From JAEUIT01 sp034439815 (GTDB lineage Bacteria > Planctomycetota > Phycisphaerae > Phycisphaerales > SM1A02): a stretch of 10,842 nucleotides of DNA. The stretch spans positions 1 through 10,842 of the forward strand of contig JAWXBD010000043.1 in the NCBI GenBank assembly GCA_034439815.1, read 5' to 3'. Below, piece by piece: positions 6,922 through 10,842 of this stretch. The notes beneath the pieces are model-generated. The model was not told the DNA's origin. It saw nothing but the letters and a program-made list of their open reading frames with translations, and did not search any database. The translations under genes and the position numbers were made by a program. The first letter of the stretch is position 1, and each line of letters opens with the position of its first letter.

Positions 6922-9074
6922 GGGACGAGACACCCGCGCCGCACGATGCCCGCAGCGATCCACCCCGAGGCTTCCTTGCCCTCCCGTTTCTTGGCGCCGA
7001 CTTCCACGTCGCCCGCGCGATGCACGATGCCGCCATGCCGAGCGAGCTGCCCATGCCGGAACGAGTTCGCTCGTTCACGATCGGGGCGCTGATCGGGAGC
7101 GGCACGTTTGCGTCGGTCTACTCGGCGACGCAGGATCAGCCGGTCTCGCGGCGCGTCGCGCTCAAGGTGCTGCACGCGGGCATCGACCATCGATCCGCCA
7201 GACAGCGGTTCCTCCGCGAGCAGCAGTCGCTCGCCCGGCTGGAGCATCCCGGCATCGCGCGACTGTACGAGTCGGGTATGACGCCCGACGCGAGGCTTTA
7301 CTTCGCGATGGAGTTCGTCGACGGCGAGACCATCATCGACGCGGCGACTCGGCACCATCTTTCGGTGGCGCAGCGCGTTCGCCTTGTACGCGACACGTGC
7401 CGCGCGGTGAATCACGCCCACGTCAAGGGACTGATCCATCGCGATCTCAAGCCCAGCAACATCCTGGTGTCCACGATCGAGAAAGAGCTCGCGGTCAAGG
7501 TCATCGACTTCGGCGTCGCGAAGGCGATCGGCAGCCCGATCGACGCTTCATCGCTCAGGACCGTTGCCGTTCAGCTTGTCGGGACGCCCGCGTACATGGC
7601 CCCCGAGCAGCTCGAAGGCCGTGTGGGTGATGTCGATGTGCGGAGCGACATCTATTCGCTCGGCGCAGTGCTGTACGAACTCCTCAGCGGCGGCCGACCT
7701 CATCGCACCTGCGGCCGAGCACCGGGTGACGCCGCTCGGCTCATTCGGGCGCACCGGCCGCGTCCTTTGCGGGGAGCGGTCGCCGGCGTGTCGGATGACC
7801 TCGACCGTGCGGTCGCTTGCGCCCTGAGCGCCGAGCCGGATGATCGCTATCAGTCGGCGGCGGAGTTCGCTGCGGATCTCGATCGCATCATCAACGGCGA
7901 ACCCATCCTCGCTCGCGCGCCAGGAGCATGGGAATCGGCACTGCGATGGTCGCGCCGGCATCCGATCCCGACCGCGCTCGCGATTGCGGTCATGGCCGGT
8001 CTTGCCACAACGGCGACGTTGTCGTGGACGTTCGCTCGCAGCGCCGCAATGGAGTTGCGCAGCGCCGAACGCGAGATCGATATGGCGCTCGCCGTGATTG
8101 AGGAGTTCATCAACGCGGCCGCCCGACTCGCCGATCGGAGCGGGGTCGTGGCCGAACGGCGGTCGTTCATCGAGAAGGCCGTGGCCATGACGGGCGAGCT
8201 GCTTCTGCTACACCCCGAGCGCTCGAAGCTCCAGCGCGTTCGCGCGGACGCACTCCTGGAACTCTCGAAGATCCTGCGGGACGCGACGCCGAGCGAGATG
8301 GCCGAGGCCCGCGCCTTATGCGCCGATGGTCTCACCACGCTCGCTCGGCTGGTCGCGGACGGCGGGAGCGATGATGACCGCCGCGCTCATGCAATCGCGT
8401 TGATTCTGTGCGGCGACATCGAGAAGGAAGAGGGAGACCTCGCCGAAGCGCACCGACGGTACGAGCAGGCCCTCGTCGAGCACGAAGCGCTCAGCGCCGA
8501 ATTCCCGAACGACCTCGGGTCCGCACGCCAGAGCATCCTCGGGCTCGAGCGGTTGGGTCATCTGGCCGAACTGAAGCAGGAGTGGGCGACCGCCGAGCAC
8601 TACTACCGTCGACAGCTTGCGGGGATCGAGGCACTCTGTTCCGCCCGCCCCGACCGGGTCGACTTGCTGTGGGACCGATGCCTCGCGCGGGCACACTTCT
8701 TCTGCTTTCCTGAGATCGGGGTCGAGGTGGATGCCGCGTATCTGAAGGAAACACTTGTGCGCGTCGAAGCGTCTTGCGCGGATGCGTCGATCCTGCTGGC
8801 CACGGATCCGAACAGCCACCCGTATCGCGACCTCCTCGCGCGGTGCCAAGTTCAGAAGTCGCAGCTCTTGCGACTTCTCGGAGACAACGATGGGGCGAAG
8901 GGGCTGCTCGTCGAGGCGCGCGCGGTCCTTGAGGATCTCGCCGCCGCCGACCCCACGTACATCGATGTGCAGGGTCGACTGACGAGCGCCCTGTGCGAGG
9001 AGGCTCGCGGACTCCAAGCGGTTGGAGACATCGAGGGCGCGTTCCGGATTTCGGATCGAGTGGTCGCCATATAG
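6918..9074 (+). CDS. membrane-anchored Ser/Thr protein kinase (Pkn/PASTA-less Hanks type) with TPR-like C-terminal part
   Basis: A Hanks-type kinase that phosphorylates Ser/Thr on proteins not identifiable here. The start at 6918 (718 residues) is chosen because it overlaps the sigma factor stop as ATGA and has GGAG 7 nt upstream; a TTG at 6864 is an alternative. Kinase domain about 53-330: glycine loop GSGTFASVY (60-68), ALK with Lys83, Glu101 as likely alpha-C partner, HRDLKPSN (174-181) with catalytic Asp176, DFG (197-199), GTPAYMAPEQ (222-231), SDIYSLGAVLYELL (243-256), Arg310. All key catalytic residues are present. One membrane helix lies at about 349-372. Residues 380-718 are helical and TPR-like (e.g. 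AEAHRRYEQALVEHEAL and AEHYYRRQL), so the TPR part is probably outside the cytoplasm. Paired with the sigma factor, it suggests a signalling unit. The frame ends at TAG in the middle of an apparent repeat; see the tail entry. Confidence 0.9.
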   Translation: MRDETPAPHDARSDPPRGFLALPFLGADFHVARAMHDAAMPSELPMPERVRSFTIGALIGSGTFASVYSATQDQPVSRRVALKVLHAGIDHRSARQRFLREQQSLARLEHPGIARLYESGMTPDARLYFAMEFVDGETIIDAATRHHLSVAQRVRLVRDTCRAVNHAHVKGLIHRDLKPSNILVSTIEKELAVKVIDFGVAKAIGSPIDASSLRTVAVQLVGTPAYMAPEQLEGRVGDVDVRSDIYSLGAVLYELLSGGRPHRTCGRAPGDAARLIRAHRPRPLRGAVAGVSDDLDRAVACALSAEPDDRYQSAAEFAADLDRIINGEPILARAPGAWESALRWSRRHPIPTALAIAVMAGLATTATLSWTFARSAAMELRSAEREIDMALAVIEEFINAAARLADRSGVVAERRSFIEKAVAMTGELLLLHPERSKLQRVRADALLELSKILRDATPSEMAEARALCADGLTTLARLVADGGSDDDRRAHAIALILCGDIEKEEGDLAEAHRRYEQALVEHEALSAEFPNDLGSARQSILGLERLGHLAELKQEWATAEHYYRRQLAGIEALCSARPDRVDLLWDRCLARAHFFCFPEIGVEVDAAYLKETLVRVEASCADASILLATDPNSHPYRDLLARCQVQKSQLLRLLGDNDGAKGLLVEARAVLEDLAAADPTYIDVQGRLTSALCEEARGLQAVGDIEGAFRISDRVVAI

Positions 9075-9233
9075 GAGGCGCTGCTGCGTGATCGACCGGA
9101 CGACGCGACGGTCAAGCTCAGCATCCGATCGGCGAGGTCATTGCGCCAGAACCTGGAGATGGCTGCGATGCCGAGAAGGACCGACCTCACGCCGCCCGAC
9201 GAGGTTCCTGCACCCAACTTCGACGCACCGTAG
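9072..9233 (+). pseudogene. apparent severed C-terminal tail of the kinase/TPR protein, beyond an in-frame TAG
   Basis: After the TAG at 9072-9074 the same frame remains open for 52 codons to a second TAG at 9231-9233. The sequence starts EALLRDRPDDATVKLSIRS and continues a pattern like the TPR-rich text before it (DIEGAFRISDRVVAI just ahead of the stop). The helix-like periodicity and GC-rich third positions argue for former coding sequence. A single base change of a CAG, GAG or AAG codon to TAG would explain it. The alternatives are chance openness in GC-rich DNA, or stop-codon readthrough, for which no signal is seen. Confidence 0.5.
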
Positions 9234-9332
9234 CGCGGGGCACGACACGATCCACCAGAGCATGCCGCGCTTCCTCGTCGGCATACCCACGGAAGCGGCA
9301 CATGTCGCGTGCGCCGCGGCGGTACCTGAAGC

Positions 9333-9367
9333 GCCCCCACCCTCGGCCAACGACCGAGGGTGGGGGC
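9333..9367. terminator. strong 14-bp perfect hairpin between convergent genes
   Basis: GCCCCCACCCTCGG (9333-9346) pairs exactly with CCGAGGGTGGGGGC (9354-9367) over a 7-nt loop. It lies between the plus-strand kinase region and the minus-strand dockerin-type remnant that ends at 9390, the right place for a bidirectional terminator. No T-run follows on either strand. The stretch 9234-9332 holds nothing I recognise. Confidence 0.6.
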
Positions 9368-9389
9368 TCCCTGCGCTGTCCCTCTCTGA

Positions 9390-10047
9390 TCAGTTTCCCC
9401 ATGCGCCGAGCAGGATGGCGAGATCGCTGGCGCCGGTGGTTCCGTCGCCATTCAAGTCGCTCGGTCGGTCAGGTTCGTCGCGCTGCTCTCGAACACCACG
9501 AATCGGCTATCGGCGCTCATGCTCCCTCCGAGGCTGGTCCCGTTTCCGGCGGTCCCATCGCTCGTCTGCGAGATCAGTTCGACGGTTCCCGTCAGGGTGT
9601 CCTTCAGGAAGACGTGCAGGCCGCTCGTCGGGTCGCCGACGCTCCATTCCGCCTGACTTGAGACGCCGATGGTTCCGCCGCCTGCGAGCTCGGCGACTGC
9701 CGCGTGCGGAGTCGTAACGCCGATCGTGGAAGTGATGGGACTCGGCGCGATCGTCATCTCCGTCGCGTCGACTTCGAATCGAACGCCGTCGATCCAGACG
9801 GTGAACGTGACGGGTTCCGCCGTAGCCACGAGAAAGCGTGCGAGACGTCGGCGTTGAAGACGTTAAGAATCGTATCCTTCGATGCGCTGAAGTCTGCAAA
9901 CACCTCGATGATGGCGTGGGGTTGGCCATCGATGGAGATTTGCTGTATCTCCGCCGAGACAACTTCAAAGTCGCCGTCCGCGGCAAATCCGGCAACCAGC
10001 GCACCCACGGCGGCAATGGAGGAAGTAAGTCGAGTTGATCGGTTCAT
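9390..10047 (-). pseudogene. remnant of a secreted TolB-like propeller/dockerin protein, broken into three frames
   Basis: From ATG 10047 a signal peptide (SIAAVGALVAGFA) leads to a secreted-protein stretch containing EVFADFSASKDTILNVFNAD. That frame then runs into non-protein-like Arg-rich text. A second frame (from about 9829 down to 9452) carries SGLHVFLKDTLTGTVELIS and MSADSRFVVFESSATNL, which match a blade of TolB/WD40-like propeller repeats (pattern SADGRYVVFxSxATNL). A third frame carries DLNGDGTTGASDLAILLGAW and ends at a TGA at 9390-9392; the 12-residue loop DLNGDGTTGASD is a perfect calcium-binding dockerin/EF-hand loop. The breaks lie near 9825-9830 and near 9465-9475. Each segment looks real, so this is a gene with at least two indels. 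It was likely anchored or assembled outside the cell. The start overlaps the upstream remnant's stop as ATGA. Sequencing error is the alternative. Confidence 0.65.
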
Positions 10048-10407
10048 GGGATGCTGATCTCGATGGTTGGCGAAAGGGAGTGAGGGAGGGACGGCGAGCG
10101 CGAGGTCCACGAGCCGAGAAGGATTCCGAGATCGGTGCCATCCACAATGCCGTCGCCGTCTATGTCAGCTGAGAGGGTCGGCTGTACCTCGAAGCGAGTG
10201 ACCTGCTGATTCACGCGGAGGCGCTGGAGCTGTACTCCCTGCGCGGAGTGGCCCACACCGTCAGATCACGCGATCCGCGAGGCCTGCCGCGTCTCACCCG
10301 GAGGGGACACGCGATTGGAACGGTGCGAGCGCCGCCGCCGACGCGCCCAGCGCAGCGAGTGATCCCAAGGCCACGAAAGCGGTGAGCCTGATCCGTTGGA
10401 ACATCAT
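10044..10407 (-). pseudogene. collapsed secreted dockerin-type protein: signal peptide and dockerin tail with the middle missing
   Basis: A 37-codon open frame (10407 to a stop at 10294-10296) encodes a textbook signal peptide with two Met codons, the second (10404) 7 nt after GGAG: MFQRIRLTAFVALGSLAALG then ASAAALA. About 26 bp later, in another frame, a 74-codon segment (10265-10044) ends in a dockerin-type tail whose loop DIDGDGIVDGTD is a perfect EF-hand, followed by LGILLGSW. The first codons of that segment follow directly on an in-frame TGA. So the mature domain of a once longer secreted protein appears to have been deleted, leaving its two ends. The TGA at 10044 overlaps the next gene's ATG. 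The signal peptide could still be expressed as a short peptide. Confidence 0.62.
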
Positions 10408-10842
10408 TCATCTCCAGATTGTGAGAGGTTGGGGTGGTTGGGCGATCATCGAGACGCGCACCCGTACGGGTCGCGTTGCCGCCCCCCCCCAGTAGATGCG
10501 CAGTAGGGGAGAACTTGCGGAAGCAGATTCCCGAAACAATGACGATCGGCACCGGCCCATAAGGGATCACCGGTTCCCCGTTGATCACAACCGCTTTCGT
10601 ACGGGTCGTGGGTCGGACCAGGCGCGGCAACGTGGACAGGCGCACTCCGACGCCCGTCACCGACGAACTCTCGGAGGATTCGGCCGGCCGCAGGACTCGC
10701 CCGGCGGATGCGCATCCCCGGCGCGAAAGCAGCGCCGCCCCAAAAATCGCATTCATCTGCAGGAAAAAGCATAGTTTTTCCGGGGTCGGCATTTTCACGA
10801 CGGCATCATCGCCGTCACCATGACCTTCGCGCGAAAACTCCT
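10408..10842. other. 430-bp segment with no recognisable gene
   Basis: On the minus strand one frame is open from the window edge to 10211 with no recognisable domain; it crosses a run of nine C (10482-10490). A second minus-strand frame is open from the edge to a TGA at 10795-10797 (about 15 codons) and could be the end of an outside gene. I support neither as a gene. The segment also contains the 12-bp palindrome ACCCGTACGGGT (10460-10471), the 11-mer CGTACGGGTCG twice (10463-10473 and about 10595-10605), and a hairpin at 10762-10781. It probably includes the promoter of the minus-strand remnant, but I cannot point to it. Confidence 0.4.
10762..10781. repeat. 7-bp AT-rich inverted repeat near the right edge
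   Basis: GGAAAAA (10762-10768) and TTTTTCC (10775-10781) are exact inverted copies around the 6-nt loop GCATAG. In GC-rich surroundings the five-T run is notable: read on the plus strand the stem ends in T5 then CC. It could act as a weak terminator or an operator. Confidence 0.35.

Noticed and set aside
9187..9402. Minus-strand frame containing CRFRGYADEEARHALVDR as a possible gene fragment
   Set aside because: It looks slightly protein-like but matches no family I know, and it runs through the strong hairpin and the opposite-strand kinase tail.
10482..10490. Phase-variable switch based on the nine-C run
   Set aside because: No recognisable gene flanks the run in any frame, so nothing would be switched.
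1..10842. CRISPR arrays, tRNA or rRNA genes, insertion sequences
   Set aside because: No regularly spaced identical repeats, no tRNA cloverleaf or rRNA signature, and no transposase motifs were seen on either strand.

Overview
The window is GC-rich bacterial DNA that most resembles a planctomycete, probably of the Phycisphaerae. Three things point there: a planctomycete-type ECF sigma factor directly followed by a membrane-bound Ser/Thr kinase with TPR-like repeats; two C-terminal dockerin-type EF-hand tails ending in the LLGxW pattern common in planctomycete secreted proteins; and a secreted protein built from GNDxY repeats. No marker gene fixes the taxonomy, so this is inference.

Left block (145-3998, minus strand): two genes overlap by 4 nt (ATGA). 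The first transcribed is a 794-residue exported PDZ protein carrying twelve copies of a roughly 27-residue motif, probably a beta-solenoid. It is followed by a YihY/BrkB-type inner-membrane protein. A 49-bp divergent intergenic region separates this block from the next.

Middle block (4048-6138, plus strand): a compact run of three intact genes: an RsuA/RluB-type 16S/23S rRNA pseudouridine synthase with a long basic tail, a small FmdB-like protein whose first zinc knuckle has lost its cysteines, and a DUF429 (RNase H-fold) protein starting at TTG. Gaps of 9 and 27 bp suggest one operon. It is followed by about 200 bp of hairpins and short repeats (6139-6339).

Right block (6340-10842) looks eroded. 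The sigma factor (to 6921) has its N-terminal homology in a different frame from the rest, and overlaps the kinase start by 4 nt. The kinase ends at a TAG, after which the same frame stays open and protein-like for 52 more codons. A perfect 14-bp hairpin (9333-9367) then separates it from two convergent minus-strand remnants of secreted dockerin-type proteins. In one, three homologous segments lie in three different frames; in the other, a signal peptide is fused almost directly to a dockerin tail in a different frame. These two also share an ATGA junction, so they look like a decayed tandem operon. The last 430 bp hold no recognisable gene.

The main themes are therefore an intact housekeeping/envelope half, and a sigma-kinase plus secreted-protein half carrying several independent lesions. 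The least described intact item is the PDZ protein with GNDxY repeats.
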